Shown here: piece after piece, positions 8,727-17,802 of the stretch
How the letters are laid out: each line of letters opens with the position of its first letter
Numbering within the stretch: the first letter of the stretch is position 1
Source: Sphingobium lactosutens DS20
GTDB lineage: Bacteria; Pseudomonadota; Alphaproteobacteria; Sphingomonadales; Sphingomonadaceae
Direction of reading: 5' to 3'
DNA length: 64,000 bases
Assembly: GCF_000445105.1 (NCBI RefSeq)
Contig: NZ_ATDP01000071.1
Span: forward strand, 186,001-250,000
Position numbers and translations under genes: made by a program
Notes under the pieces: model-generated
What the model saw: only the letters and a program-made list of their open reading frames with translations
Told to the model about the DNA's origin: nothing
Databases searched by the model: none

Positions 8727-8753
8727 GGGGCCGGTGCAGGACACGCCGGCCCC
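8727..8753. terminator. GC-rich bidirectional stem-loop between convergent genes
   Basis: GGGGCCGG (8727-8734) pairs perfectly with CCGGCCCC (8746-8753) around an 11-nt loop. It sits between the stop of the membrane protein and the stop of the convergent peptidase, whose last codon it touches. It lacks a T-run, so intrinsic termination is plausible but unproven. Confidence 0.45.
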
Positions 8754-10348
8754 TACTGCGCGAACCGCCTGAAGAAACTGTCCGCATTCCATGTCGGGCG
8801 GGCCGGCGCATTGGCGACGCGCAGCGCTACCGCCGTGACATAGGCGTTCAGCTTCGCCGTTTCCGCCGGCAGGACGGGTTGGTTGAGGTCATCGAAGGGC
8901 GAATGGTAAAGATTGGCGCGCCAGGCCTTCTCCACCACGGCCTCGGGCGTGCCAGCCTTGAACCCATATTTGAAGAATAAGGCCGGGATGCCCTGGCGGA
9001 TGAAGGCATATTGGTCCGATCGAATAAAGACGTTGCGATCCGGAAAGGGGTCCGGCGTGATGGGCAGGTTCATGGCTGCGCTGACGGCGGAGGCATCATC
9101 CCCCAGGGAGCTTTGATCATAGCCGATCGGCGTGACGCTGGTCAGCGGAAAGATCGGCAGCGCCATATCGAAATTGAGGTCAGCGACCATCGCGCTGGCG
9201 GGCACCGTAGGCCGCCGGGCGAAGTAGCGCGACCCGAGCAGGCCCTTTTCCTCCGCTGTCACGATGGCGAAAAGAATGGATCGCTTGGGCTTATCCTGCG
9301 CCTGCTGCAAGGTACGCGCTATCTCCAGCAGGCTCGCCACGCCAGAGGCATTGTCGAAGGCGCCATTGTAGATGGCGTCGCCCTTGACCGGCGTGCCGAT
9401 GCCATAGCCATCCAGATGCGCGGACAGCACCACATATTCATCGCGCAGCTTGGGGTCGCTCCCTGGCATGACGGCGATCAGGTTGGGCGAGGACAGGTTC
9501 CGCCGCGTCGCGGCCACCCGGGCGCTCAACCGCTGCACCAAGGGAAAGCCTGCGATCGGCGCGGACGCGTCGGCGGCCTTGGCAATGGCGGCAAAATCAT
9601 GACCCGATCCTTCGAACACCAACTGCGACCGAGCCGGATCGATCTGCGCGTTCAGGAAGGGCCGGTCACTTTCGCGCAACTCCGCATCCGCATAATAAAG
9701 GGCCGGGGCGCCAGCCAGGTTGACGCGCCGCGCCCAAGGGATTTCGACCTGCCCCGGCGTCACCAGGCTGATCAATCCGACCGCCCCCTTCGACGCCAGA
9801 TATTTCGCTCGCTCGGACCGGGCATGGGATTTGAGCGCGCCGGAAATCGTGGAAGGACCGCCCGAAACGACCACGACGATCTTGCCGGCGAGGTCCAGGC
9901 CGGCAAAGTCGTCATGTCCTTCTTCGGGCAGATGCAACCCATATCCGGCAAAGACCATTGGTGCGTCGATCTGCTCCGGCACCGGTCCACCCCCGCCGGA
10001 AAAAATGAGCTCGCCGGGCACGGCCAAGGGTGTTTGGCCATTCGGCCCTTGCAGGACAGCACTGCTGCGACCGGATTGAATGACCTGTTCGACAAAGGCG
10101 ACAGGCTGCTTGTACCCATCGGTTCCCATAGGCTTGAGGCCAAGCGACTGGAATGCGTCGATGACATAGGCCGCCGCCTTGTCATAGCCGGGCGTGCCCG
10201 TGCCGCGCCCCTCCATCTCGTCGCTGGCCAACGCCTGCACATGCCTCAACCATCGCGCGCCGTCATCCGGGACGGCATCCTCGGCCGACAGGGCTGGCGA
10301 CAAGAGCATGAGCGCCGCGAATGGCAATGTCAGGGCTAGGCGCTTCAT
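8753..10348 (-). CDS. Exported M28-family zinc aminopeptidase
   Basis: This 531-residue protein starts with a signal peptide (MKRLALTLPFAALMLLSPALSA), giving a periplasmic or secreted enzyme. A PA-like insert (about residues 110-240) precedes the di-zinc peptidase domain. The metal-site motifs are in order: LSAHLDGYG (His, Asp), GAFDNASGVA (bridging Asp), AEEKGLLGS (catalytic Glu pair), LNFDM (Asp) and a late LYHSPFDD (His). The start at 10348 is chosen over a longer frame (to 10387) because it begins the signal peptide and has GGAG upstream. The family releases N-terminal amino acids from peptides. It is transcribed divergently from the GIN lipoprotein. Confidence 0.92.
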   Translation of the reverse strand: MKRLALTLPFAALMLLSPALSAEDAVPDDGARWLRHVQALASDEMEGRGTGTPGYDKAAAYVIDAFQSLGLKPMGTDGYKQPVAFVEQVIQSGRSSAVLQGPNGQTPLAVPGELIFSGGGGPVPEQIDAPMVFAGYGLHLPEEGHDDFAGLDLAGKIVVVVSGGPSTISGALKSHARSERAKYLASKGAVGLISLVTPGQVEIPWARRVNLAGAPALYYADAELRESDRPFLNAQIDPARSQLVFEGSGHDFAAIAKAADASAPIAGFPLVQRLSARVAATRRNLSSPNLIAVMPGSDPKLRDEYVVLSAHLDGYGIGTPVKGDAIYNGAFDNASGVASLLEIARTLQQAQDKPKRSILFAIVTAEEKGLLGSRYFARRPTVPASAMVADLNFDMALPIFPLTSVTPIGYDQSSLGDDASAVSAAMNLPITPDPFPDRNVFIRSDQYAFIRQGIPALFFKYGFKAGTPEAVVEKAWRANLYHSPFDDLNQPVLPAETAKLNAYVTAVALRVANAPARPTWNADSFFRRFAQ

Positions 10349-10408
10349 GGTCACACTCCGCTTGTCCGAAAGTCTATTGATCATCATGAGCGCCGACGAA
10401 CAAGAGGC

Positions 10409-10449
10409 TTGGACCCGCCATCATCTCGTGTATTATTATGGCAATACAC
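10409..10449 (+). promoter_or_regulatory. Sigma70-like promoter with 7-8-7 inverted repeat over the -10 box
   Basis: The region has -35 TTGGAC (10409-10414), a 16-nt spacer and -10 TATTAT (10431-10436). A perfect inverted repeat, GTGTATT (10428-10434) and AATACAC (10443-10449) around 8 nt, covers the -10 box and the likely start point. It lies just before the AGGAG ribosome site of the lipoprotein gene at 10465. It resembles GntR-type (YtrA-like) operators in half-site sequence, but the regulator is not in the window. Confidence 0.55.
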
Positions 10450-10464
10450 ATCAGGAGATTTGCG

Positions 10465-11208
10465 ATGTCCCGCTCCTTCCCCCTTCTGACATTGGCGTTA
10501 TCGAGCCTGCTTCTTTCCACCAGCGCCTGCTCGCGAACCGACGAGTCGCCCACGGCGGAGAGTGGTGCGGCCAAAGCGCAGGACTGGTCCGGCCTGCGCG
10601 ATTTTACCGCCATCGATGCAACAGGGCCTGACGATGTCAAAGTCACGATCGCTCCAGAATTTTCGGTCCGGGCACAGGGTGATGCGCGGGCGATCGCGGA
10701 CCTCGATATCCGGGTGAAGGGCAGCACTCTGCTGATCGGGCGCAAGTCCAGCACCACATGGTCCGGCGCGAAGAGCGCAAACCACGCCACCATCTATGTC
10801 ACCATGCCCGCCATCACCGCTGCCGACCTGACAGGCGCGGGCGATCTGGATCTCGACAAGGCGGAAGGCGACAGCCTGACTCTGTCGTTGACCGGCGCGG
10901 GCGACTTCCGCATCGGAAGCGTCAGGCTCCAATCCCTGACCACCGACATTACCGGCGCAGGCTCAGTGAAGATCGCGGGCACGGCTGACCAGGCGAAACT
11001 TTCCATCACCGGCGCGGGCGACATTGACGGTGAAGCATTGAAGGTCGGGGACGCCGATGTATCCGTACTGGGCGCGGGCGACATCGACTTCGCGTCGGAC
11101 GGCAAAGTTGCTATCAGCATCATGGGTCCGGGCGACGTGACGGTGAAAGGCAAGGCGCAATGCACGAAGACAGGGCTTGGCCCCGGCGAGGCGCGCTGTG
11201 CGCCCTGA
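10465..11208 (+). CDS. GIN-domain (DUF2807) lipoprotein
   Basis: This 247-residue exported protein has a hydrophobic leader ending TSAC with lipidation candidate Cys22. The body is a right-handed beta-helix of the GIN (DUF2807) type. TGAGD-like turns recur at residues 123, 143, 163, 182, 202 and 221, a period of 19-20 residues, one per rung. Two cysteines near the C-terminus (233, 245) could form a disulfide. The function of the family is unsettled (adhesin head or envelope-stress protein). The ATG at 10465 has AGGAG upstream; a longer in-frame start at 10438 would spoil the leader. It overlaps the next GIN gene by 49 bases. Confidence 0.85.
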   Translation: MSRSFPLLTLALSSLLLSTSACSRTDESPTAESGAAKAQDWSGLRDFTAIDATGPDDVKVTIAPEFSVRAQGDARAIADLDIRVKGSTLLIGRKSSTTWSGAKSANHATIYVTMPAITAADLTGAGDLDLDKAEGDSLTLSLTGAGDFRIGSVRLQSLTTDITGAGSVKIAGTADQAKLSITGAGDIDGEALKVGDADVSVLGAGDIDFASDGKVAISIMGPGDVTVKGKAQCTKTGLGPGEARCAP

Positions 11209-11882
11209 TCCTTGCCGGGCTGGCGGCGGCATCGCCAGCGCCGGCGGCAACGCGCGGTTACACCATCACCAGTTTCGACAGCATTCGTGTCGACGCACCC
11301 GTTTCGGTAATCTTGTCCACAGGCCGGGGACCGTCCGCCCGTGCCGAGGGCGATCAGGCGCAGCTTGACCGCCTGCACGTCGAAGTGTCCGGGCGCCAAT
11401 TGATCATCGGCATGGACAGGCTGCGTCCGGGCGAGAAAAGCAGCGGCGCGGCATCGCTGCGCCTGTCGACCGGGATGATCGACCGCGTGATGCTGACCGG
11501 TGGCGGGTCCGTGCAGATCGACCGCATGAAGGGGCTGCGGGGCCAGATCGTGCTTGGCGGCAATGGCGACGTCAGCATCAGCGATGTGCAACTGGACCGG
11601 CTGGACCTGCTATTGGCGGGCGGCGGGCGCGCGACGCTGGCGGGCCACGCCGGCGTCGCGACCATCCATGTGAACGGTCCGGGCGAAGTCGCCGCCCAAG
11701 GCTTGCGCGCGCGTCAGGCCGAGATTGGCAATGACGGACCGGGCAGCGTCGCGCTCACCGCCGATGTCGCCGTCAAGATCGTCGCCAGCGGATCGGGCGA
11801 CGTCAGGGTCGAGGGCAAGGCCGCCTGCACCGTCGACCATCGCGGCACCGGTCAGCTGCTGTGCGGCGGCGAAAGCTACTAA
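11160..11882 (+). CDS. Second GIN-domain (DUF2807) exported protein
   Basis: This 240-residue paralogue of the preceding lipoprotein has a cleavable-looking leader (MHEDRAWPRR, then a hydrophobic stretch to ASPAPAA) but no lipobox. GIN repeats are looser (GGGSV, GGNGDV, GGGRA, NGPGEV, NDGPGSV, GSGDV), again about every 19-20 residues, and the C-terminal cysteine pair is conserved. The start at 11160 gives a coherent signal peptide although it lies 49 bases inside the upstream gene in another frame. The overlap suggests translational coupling and joint export. Confidence 0.8.
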   Translation: MHEDRAWPRRGALCALILAGLAAASPAPAATRGYTITSFDSIRVDAPVSVILSTGRGPSARAEGDQAQLDRLHVEVSGRQLIIGMDRLRPGEKSSGAASLRLSTGMIDRVMLTGGGSVQIDRMKGLRGQIVLGGNGDVSISDVQLDRLDLLLAGGGRATLAGHAGVATIHVNGPGEVAAQGLRARQAEIGNDGPGSVALTADVAVKIVASGSGDVRVEGKAACTVDHRGTGQLLCGGESY

Positions 11883-11929
11883 ATCCGGCCGCATCGCCTG
11901 ACAGGCCGCTCCGTCCGGTTTCTGCTCCT

Positions 11930-14584
11930 TCAGGCCGGTACGCTGGCGAGCGCCGCCTTCACCGCGTCCAGCGCCGCCGCCGCCTTGTCGCCATCCGGGC
12001 CGCCGCCCTGCGCCATGTCGGGACGGCCACCGCCGCCCTTGCCCCCCAGCGCCTCGACGCCAGCACGGACCAGGTCCACGGCGCTGATCTGGGCTTTCAG
12101 GTCATCGGTCACGCCGACGGCGATGCTGGCGCGGCCATCGACCACGGCGAGCACGGCGGACACACCGCTGCCCAGCGTCGCCTTGTTCTGATCGACGATG
12201 CCGCGCAATTCCTTGGGGTCGAGCCCTTCGATCACCTGCCCCATAAAGTCGATGCTGCCGACCTTTTCCGGTCCCGCCGCCTGCGCCGCGCTGCCGCCGC
12301 CCAGCGCCAGAGCCTTCTTTGCCTCGGCCAGTTCGCGCTCCAGCTTGCGGCTCTGCTCGACCAGCGCCGCGATTCGCGCCGGCACATCTTCCGGCGTGGT
12401 CTTGAGCGCGGCGGCCGTCTGGCGCAGCTTGTCGTCGCGTTCGACCAGCCAAAGGCGCGCGGCCTCCCCGGTCAGCGCCTCGATGCGGCGCACGCCCGAG
12501 GACACGGCGCTTTCCGACACGATCTTGAACAGGGCGATGTCACCGGTCGCGCGGACATGGGTGCCGCCGCACAGTTCGACCGAATAATGCGCATCATCGC
12601 CCCGGCCCATCGACAGGACGCGAACCTCGTCCCCATATTTTTCGCCGAACAGCGCCATGGCGCCCGCCGCGACCGCATCGTCAGGGGTCATGAGGCGGGT
12701 TGTCACCTCCTCATTATGGCGCACCTGCGCGTTCACATCCGCCTCGATCGCGGCGATCTGCGCCTGGGTCAGTGCTTCGGGGTGCGAGAAGTCGAAGCGC
12801 AGGCGATCAGCTGCGACCAAGCTGCCCTTCTGCGTCACATGCGCGCCCAGTTCCTTGCGTAAAGCGGCGTGGAGCAGATGGGTTGCGCTATGATTGGCGC
12901 GGATACGGTCCCGCCTTTCGACATCGACGCTCAGATGTACGGTGTCGCCGACCTTGATGCTGCCCGCCTCGATCGTCGCGTGATGGGCATGGACGCGGCC
13001 CAGCGGCTTGGCAGTATCGTCGACCATCGCGACAAAGCCGCCCTGCGTCGTGATCCGGCCCGCGTCGCCCATCTGGCCGCCGCTTTCGCCATAGAAGGGC
13101 GTCTGGTTGGTGACGATCGTGACGGTGTCGCCGGCACGCGCGCTGTCGAAGTTCACACCGTCCTTGACGATAGCCAGAACCTCGCCCTCGCCCTGCGTGG
13201 TGCTGTACCCGATAAATTCGGTATTGCCCGCCTTTTCCGCGATATCGAACCAAATTTCGTCCGAAGCCTTTTCGCCCGATCCCTTCCAGGCGGCCCGGGC
13301 GGCGGCCTTCTGCTCGGCCATGGCGGCGTCGAAGCCGGCGCGGTCGACGGTCAGGCCGCGCGAGCGCAGCGCGTCTTCGGTCAGGTCATAGGGGAAGCCA
13401 TAAGTATCATAGAGCTTGAAGGCAGTTTCACCGGCAAGCGTCCCGCCTTGCGCCAAGTCGCCGGTCGCCTCGTCCAGCAATTTGAGGCCGTTTTCCAGCG
13501 TCTTGCGAAAGCGTGTTTCTTCGCGCAGCAGGGTTTCCTCGATCAGCGGCTGGGCGCGGACCAGTTCGGGATAGGCTCCACCCATTTCCGATACGAGGCT
13601 GGAGACGAGGCGATACATCAGCGGCTCCCTCGCGCCGATGATGTGCGCGTGGCGCATGGCGCGGCGCATGATCCGACGCAGGACATAGCCGCGCCCCTCA
13701 TTGGCCGGCAGCACGCCGTCGGCAATCAGGAACCCCGTCGAGCGCAGATGGTCGGCGATGACGCGATGGCTGGCCTTATGCTCGCCGTCCGTCGCGGTGC
13801 GGCTCAGCGCGCCGCTTTCGGCAATCAGCGCCTTGAACGTGTCTGTGTCGTAATTGTCGGTGACGCCCTGCATGACCGCGGCGACCCGTTCCAGCCCCAT
13901 GCCGGTGTCGATGCTGGGCTTGGGCAGTTCGCCTACAATCTCGTTGGCCTCCTGCTCATATTGCATGAAGACAAGGTTCCAGATTTCGACAAAACGGTCG
14001 CCATCCTCCTCCGGCGATCCGGGCGGGCCGCCCCAGATATGATCGCCATGGTCGTAGAAGATTTCCGAGCAGGGGCCGCAGGGGCCGCTGTCGCCCATTG
14101 CCCAGAAATTATCCTTGGTCGCGATACGGATGATGCGGTGTTCGGGCAGGCCAGCGATCTTCTTCCACAGGTCGAACGCTTCGTCGTCGGTGTGGTAGAC
14201 GGTCGCAGTCAGCCTGTCGGCGGGCAGACCCCATTCCTTTGTCAGCAACGTCCAGGCATGGGTGATCGCCTGTTCCTTGAAATAATCGCCGAAGCTGAAA
14301 TTGCCCAGCATTTCGAAGAATGTATGGTGCCGCGCGGTATAGCCGACATTATCGAGGTCATTATGCTTGCCGCCCGCGCGCACGCATTTCTGGCTCGACG
14401 TCGCGGTCTGATAGGGACGGCTTTCTAGACCGGTAAAGACATTCTTGAACGGCACCATCCCGGCGTTGACGAACATCAACGTCGGATCATTGTGCGGCAC
14501 CAGCGGCGCCGATGGAACGATGCTGTGCCCATTGCCCCCGAAATAATCGAGGAAGGAGCGGCGAATGTCGTTGGTCGAGGTCAT
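11930..14584 (-). CDS. alaS: Alanyl-tRNA synthetase
   Basis: This full-length 884-residue class II synthetase charges tRNA-Ala. The aminoacylation domain shows RRSFLDYF at the N-terminus, the motif 2 region [18 protein letters not shown], and GMGLERV-type motif 3 near residue 230. The editing domain has the zinc/catalytic [12 protein letters not shown] (HxxxH) and [11 protein letters not shown] segments. A C-Ala domain with [15 protein letters not shown] ends the protein. There is no strong Shine-Dalgarno before ATG 14584; a hairpin and a palindrome lie upstream. Confidence 0.98.
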   Translation of the reverse strand: MTSTNDIRRSFLDYFGGNGHSIVPSAPLVPHNDPTLMFVNAGMVPFKNVFTGLESRPYQTATSSQKCVRAGGKHNDLDNVGYTARHHTFFEMLGNFSFGDYFKEQAITHAWTLLTKEWGLPADRLTATVYHTDDEAFDLWKKIAGLPEHRIIRIATKDNFWAMGDSGPCGPCSEIFYDHGDHIWGGPPGSPEEDGDRFVEIWNLVFMQYEQEANEIVGELPKPSIDTGMGLERVAAVMQGVTDNYDTDTFKALIAESGALSRTATDGEHKASHRVIADHLRSTGFLIADGVLPANEGRGYVLRRIMRRAMRHAHIIGAREPLMYRLVSSLVSEMGGAYPELVRAQPLIEETLLREETRFRKTLENGLKLLDEATGDLAQGGTLAGETAFKLYDTYGFPYDLTEDALRSRGLTVDRAGFDAAMAEQKAAARAAWKGSGEKASDEIWFDIAEKAGNTEFIGYSTTQGEGEVLAIVKDGVNFDSARAGDTVTIVTNQTPFYGESGGQMGDAGRITTQGGFVAMVDDTAKPLGRVHAHHATIEAGSIKVGDTVHLSVDVERRDRIRANHSATHLLHAALRKELGAHVTQKGSLVAADRLRFDFSHPEALTQAQIAAIEADVNAQVRHNEEVTTRLMTPDDAVAAGAMALFGEKYGDEVRVLSMGRGDDAHYSVELCGGTHVRATGDIALFKIVSESAVSSGVRRIEALTGEAARLWLVERDDKLRQTAAALKTTPEDVPARIAALVEQSRKLERELAEAKKALALGGGSAAQAAGPEKVGSIDFMGQVIEGLDPKELRGIVDQNKATLGSGVSAVLAVVDGRASIAVGVTDDLKAQISAVDLVRAGVEALGGKGGGGRPDMAQGGGPDGDKAAAALDAVKAALASVPA

Positions 14585-14609
14585 GGGGGCGATTTAGTGC
14601 CAAGCGGTC

Positions 14610-14654
14610 CGCCGCACAAGCGGCGCTTTTCGTCGGCTCCCGCGCTGTGCACAG
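14610..14654 (-). promoter_or_regulatory. alaS leader hairpin and CTGTGCACAG palindrome
   Basis: CGCCGC (14610-14615) and GCGGCG (14620-14625) form a perfect 6-bp stem with a 4-nt loop about 25 bases upstream of alaS. The perfect 10-base palindrome CTGTGCACAG lies at 14645-14654. E. coli AlaRS represses its own gene by binding a palindrome at the promoter, so autoregulation is possible, but this is inference. On the plus strand the hairpin is followed by TTTT, yet no plus-strand gene ends there. Confidence 0.3.
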
Positions 14655-14737
14655 GGGTGGAGGTGATCCCTAACCAACCTTGTCATTCGCGCCTCAGCCT
14701 GTAAAGGCCTCAATTTGCGCACGGTTTGGAGTTAGGA

Positions 14738-15784
14738 ATGGCGGCACAGGTTTTCGTGGAATGGCGGAGCGTCAGGAAGACACCAGCCGTCCCGATGCTG
14801 TGGAATGACGGGTTGACCCCCTTGATCCAGCAAAACCATGCCTATGCCGTCGAAACGCCGCCGGCAACCATCTGGGCGTTCGAGAATGTCGAACTTATCG
14901 GCCCTTGCATCCCCCTGATCCTCGATGATCTGGACCATGAATTTAAGATCGGGCTGTTCCCGGGTTACGTCGTTCGGAAATATGCAGATCCGGCTTATGT
15001 CGGACAGTTTGCGCGCGCGACTGCCGGGACGCGGCAGATCAGCAGCGCCTGGTCCATCTGGAATTATAATTGTGTCATCTATGGCCATTTCCTGTTGGAA
15101 GCGATGCCGCGCCTACTCCTGATCCGGGAGGCGATCCTTCGGGATCCATCTTTGGCCACCGTCCCCATCCTGATCCCCAGCGATGCACCGTCCTACGCCC
15201 TGCGGTGGATCGCACTGTTGCTGCCCGATGTTCCGATCGAAACAATAGACGTGCACGACAGCATCATCGTGCAGCGCCTACTCATTCCCCGCTGGGGCAA
15301 TCGCTATATCTATCCGGATGTCGTGCAAAATCAGCTGGAGCAACTCGCCGCGCCCCACAAGTCCGAAGACGGACCGAAGCGCCGCATCTTCGTGGAGCGC
15401 CGCGTCGAATCCTACCGCGTCCTGGCTAATGCGGACCAGTTGCGCGACATCGCCGCGAGCCATGGCTTCGAAAGCGTCAGTCCCGAGCGCTTGCCGTTGC
15501 AGGAGCAAATCGCGCTGTTCGCCGATGCGCGCCATATCGTCGGGGAATTCTCCAGCGCGATGCACAACGCGCTCTTTTCGCCGGCCGGATGCCGTGTGAT
15601 GGCGATGAACTACCTCGCCGAATGCCAATCGCGCATCGGCAACTTCCGGCGGCAACGCGTCGGCTATATTCTGCCTGAAAATGGTGTGGTGAGCTATGAT
15701 CCCAGCATCACGGGCGTCCGGCATTTCGAAATCGATCCCGCCGTCTTCACAGCCAAGCTTGCTAAGATGCTGGAAGGCACCTGA
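14738..15784 (+). CDS. Glycosyltransferase family 61 protein
   Basis: This 348-residue cytosolic protein has the DUF563/GT61 hallmarks GHFLLEAMPRLLLI near residue 115 and GEFSSAMHNALFSP near 275, the second being the sugar-nucleotide-binding region. GT61 enzymes add pentoses or hexoses to capsular polysaccharide or glycans; donor and acceptor cannot be read here. ATG 14738 has GGAG upstream; a TTG four codons earlier is less likely. It stands alone, about 20 kb from the polysaccharide locus. Confidence 0.8.
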   Translation: MAAQVFVEWRSVRKTPAVPMLWNDGLTPLIQQNHAYAVETPPATIWAFENVELIGPCIPLILDDLDHEFKIGLFPGYVVRKYADPAYVGQFARATAGTRQISSAWSIWNYNCVIYGHFLLEAMPRLLLIREAILRDPSLATVPILIPSDAPSYALRWIALLLPDVPIETIDVHDSIIVQRLLIPRWGNRYIYPDVVQNQLEQLAAPHKSEDGPKRRIFVERRVESYRVLANADQLRDIAASHGFESVSPERLPLQEQIALFADARHIVGEFSSAMHNALFSPAGCRVMAMNYLAECQSRIGNFRRQRVGYILPENGVVSYDPSITGVRHFEIDPAVFTAKLAKMLEGT

Positions 15785-15835
15785 TGCCCTCGCCCGGGGC
15801 ATGCTCGTCGAAGCGATAGTGAGTATCAGCCTGCC

Positions 15836-17095
15836 TTACCCGATCGGCCTCTCTATCGAGGCGGGCGGGTGGGAAAACCATGCCGGTTCCTTTTCGGTCA
15901 TGTGGAAGCAATCCTCCATGCGGATGCCCATGACGCCGGGGAGATAGAGGCCCGGTTCGTTGGAAAAGCACATGCCGACGTCCAGCTTCGTCGTTTCGCC
16001 ATGGACGAGGTTGACCGGCTCATGGCCTTCCATGCCGATCCCGTGGCCGGTGCGATGGGAGAGGCCAGGCAGCGCATAGCCGGGGCCATAGCCCTGCGCC
16101 TCATACCAGCCGCGCACCGCGTCATCGACCGAACCGGCGGGCGCGCCCAGCCGGGCCGTGGCGAAAGCGATCTTCTGCCCCTGCGCCACATCCTTCCAGA
16201 CCTTGCGCTGCTGGGCTGTCGGAGTGGCGTCATGAACCCAGCTGCGGCTGATATCGGATTGATAATCCTCGACCGTGCAGCCGCAGTCCATCAACACCAC
16301 CTCGCCCGTGCGCACAGCCTGCGGCTTGCCCGAGCCATGAGGATAGGCCGCGGCCTCGCCCAGCAGGACGAGGTTGAATTCGACCTTTCCGCCCAGTTGC
16401 TTCGTCGCCGCAGTCATGAGCGCACCGATATGAGCTGGCGTCATGCCCGCCCGGACCTGGGGGTAGGTCCAGCGATAGGCGGCCATGGTGACATCGGCCG
16501 CCTTTTGCATCAGGGCGATTTCGGCGGCGGTCTTGCGCATGCGCAGCGCCCGGGTGACGGGGTCCTTCACCAGCGTGGCGGCGGGCATGGCGGCCTTCAA
16601 CCCGTCGACCGCGAAATAGCGCACGCTTTCCTCGATGCCGATGCGCCCCTTGGCCAATCCCTTCGCTGAGAGGAAGTCGGCAATGGGTGCATAGGGGCTT
16701 TCATGCTCCTGCCAGACGCGAACCTCGGCAGGGATGGAAAGCGATTCGTCGATCGAGGGTTTCTCGAAAAAGGGACAGACGACGAGCGGCGCGCCGCTGG
16801 CGGGGATGACCAGCGCGGTAAGCCGCTCGCTGCGATGCCAGCGGATGCCGCTATAATAAATGAGGCTGGCGCCCGGTTCGATCAGCAGCGCGTCTATGCC
16901 GTCCCGCTGCATCAGCGCCTGCGCACGGGCAAGGCGATCGGCGCGCTCCGCCTTCCCGATCGGCGTGATGTCGCCAGTCAGGGACGCGAGCGCCTCTGCC
17001 GCTTTTTCCTGCGCGAACAGGCGCGGGCTGACCAAGCCGACACCGATGCCGACAGCTGCAAGGCGCAGGACAGCGCGGCGATCAGGCGTAGGCAT
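15836..17095 (-). CDS. M24-family Xaa-Pro peptidase with Tat-like signal
   Basis: This 419-residue creatinase/prolidase-fold enzyme has an N-terminus PDRRAVLRLAAVG plus hydrophobic stretch that looks like a twin-arginine signal, predicting a folded, metal-loaded periplasmic enzyme. Metal ligands are visible: MDCGCTVEDYQSDISR (two Asp), SHRTGHGIGMEGHE (His) and SNEPGLYLPGVMGIRMED (two Glu). The family cleaves X-Pro bonds. Its first 14 bases overlap the end of the GST gene, so the two form an operon. Confidence 0.9.
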   Translation of the reverse strand: MPTPDRRAVLRLAAVGIGVGLVSPRLFAQEKAAEALASLTGDITPIGKAERADRLARAQALMQRDGIDALLIEPGASLIYYSGIRWHRSERLTALVIPASGAPLVVCPFFEKPSIDESLSIPAEVRVWQEHESPYAPIADFLSAKGLAKGRIGIEESVRYFAVDGLKAAMPAATLVKDPVTRALRMRKTAAEIALMQKAADVTMAAYRWTYPQVRAGMTPAHIGALMTAATKQLGGKVEFNLVLLGEAAAYPHGSGKPQAVRTGEVVLMDCGCTVEDYQSDISRSWVHDATPTAQQRKVWKDVAQGQKIAFATARLGAPAGSVDDAVRGWYEAQGYGPGYALPGLSHRTGHGIGMEGHEPVNLVHGETTKLDVGMCFSNEPGLYLPGVMGIRMEDCFHMTEKEPAWFSHPPASIERPIG

Positions 17096-17708
17096 AGGGG
17101 CCGCCCGCCGCCAAAGCCGCCTGATAGGCGGGGCGATCGTGCATCTCCTTCAACCAGCGAATGAGATGCGGACGGCTATCATCAAGGCCGCCGCGCGCGC
17201 GGGATGCTTCCAGCGGAAAGCTCATCATCATGTCGGCGGCGGTGAAGGCGTCACCAGCGAAATAAGGGCGGCTCGCCAGTTCGGTTTCCAGCCAGTCGAG
17301 ATGATCGTCGAGCATTTTCTGCACGGTGGGCCTGGCGGGGCGGCCGAGCAGGCCGAGCTTCCCGACCACCAGCAGCGCCAGCAGCGGGGGCATCATCGAC
17401 CCTTCGGCATAATGCATATATTGGCGATAGCGGATCGCATTGTCCGCCTCCGCCGGCGCGCCGAAACGATGGCCCGATCGCGCGACAAGATAGTCCATAA
17501 TCGCGCCGGTTTCGATCAGGCGGTGACCATCGACCTCCACCACCGGCGACCGGCCGAGCGGGTGAACAGCGCGCAGCGAGGCGGGCGCGCGCATGGTCTT
17601 TGCATCGCGTTCATAGCGCCGCACCTCATAGGGCTCGCCCAGTTCCTCCAGCAGCCAGAGGATGCGTTGCGACCGGCTGTTATTGAGATGATGGACGATG
17701 ATGGTCAT
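17082..17708 (-). CDS. Glutathione S-transferase family protein
   Basis: This 208-residue protein has an N-terminal thioredoxin-like domain (IIVHHLNNSRSQRILWLLEELG, with the catalytic-region Asn/Ser, GRSPVVEVDGHRLIETGAIMDYL as the cis-Pro and glutathione-binding part) and a helical C-terminal domain with AGDAFTAADMMMSFP. ATG 17708 is preferred to a start nine codons upstream because GAAGG lies just before it. It is cytosolic and conjugates or reduces using glutathione; the substrate is unknown. It overlaps the downstream peptidase by 14 bases. Confidence 0.9.
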   Translation of the reverse strand: MTIIVHHLNNSRSQRILWLLEELGEPYEVRRYERDAKTMRAPASLRAVHPLGRSPVVEVDGHRLIETGAIMDYLVARSGHRFGAPAEADNAIRYRQYMHYAEGSMMPPLLALLVVGKLGLLGRPARPTVQKMLDDHLDWLETELASRPYFAGDAFTAADMMMSFPLEASRARGGLDDSRPHLIRWLKEMHDRPAYQAALAAGGPYAYA

Positions 17709-17802
17709 GACGGTCCTTCCCGTGCTGCGGAACATGGTGGCTAACGCAGCAGGGGATGGTTGCCAAGGTCGGGCCTATGTCTTGCCCTTCACGATAGTTT
17801 TC

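Noticed and set aside
9011..10339. 442-codon open frame on the plus strand
   Set aside because: It lies wholly antisense to the M28 peptidase, whose signal peptide and metal motifs are intact. High GC produces long antisense frames; composition is Arg/Gly/His-rich with no domain.
12869..14428. 519-codon open frame on the plus strand
   Set aside because: Antisense to alaS, with no recognisable domain and atypical composition.
14610..14630. Plus-strand intrinsic terminator (CGCCGC hairpin followed by TTTT)
   Set aside because: No plus-strand transcript should end here: alaS reads away on the minus strand and the GT61 gene starts downstream. It is kept only as a possible alaS leader structure.
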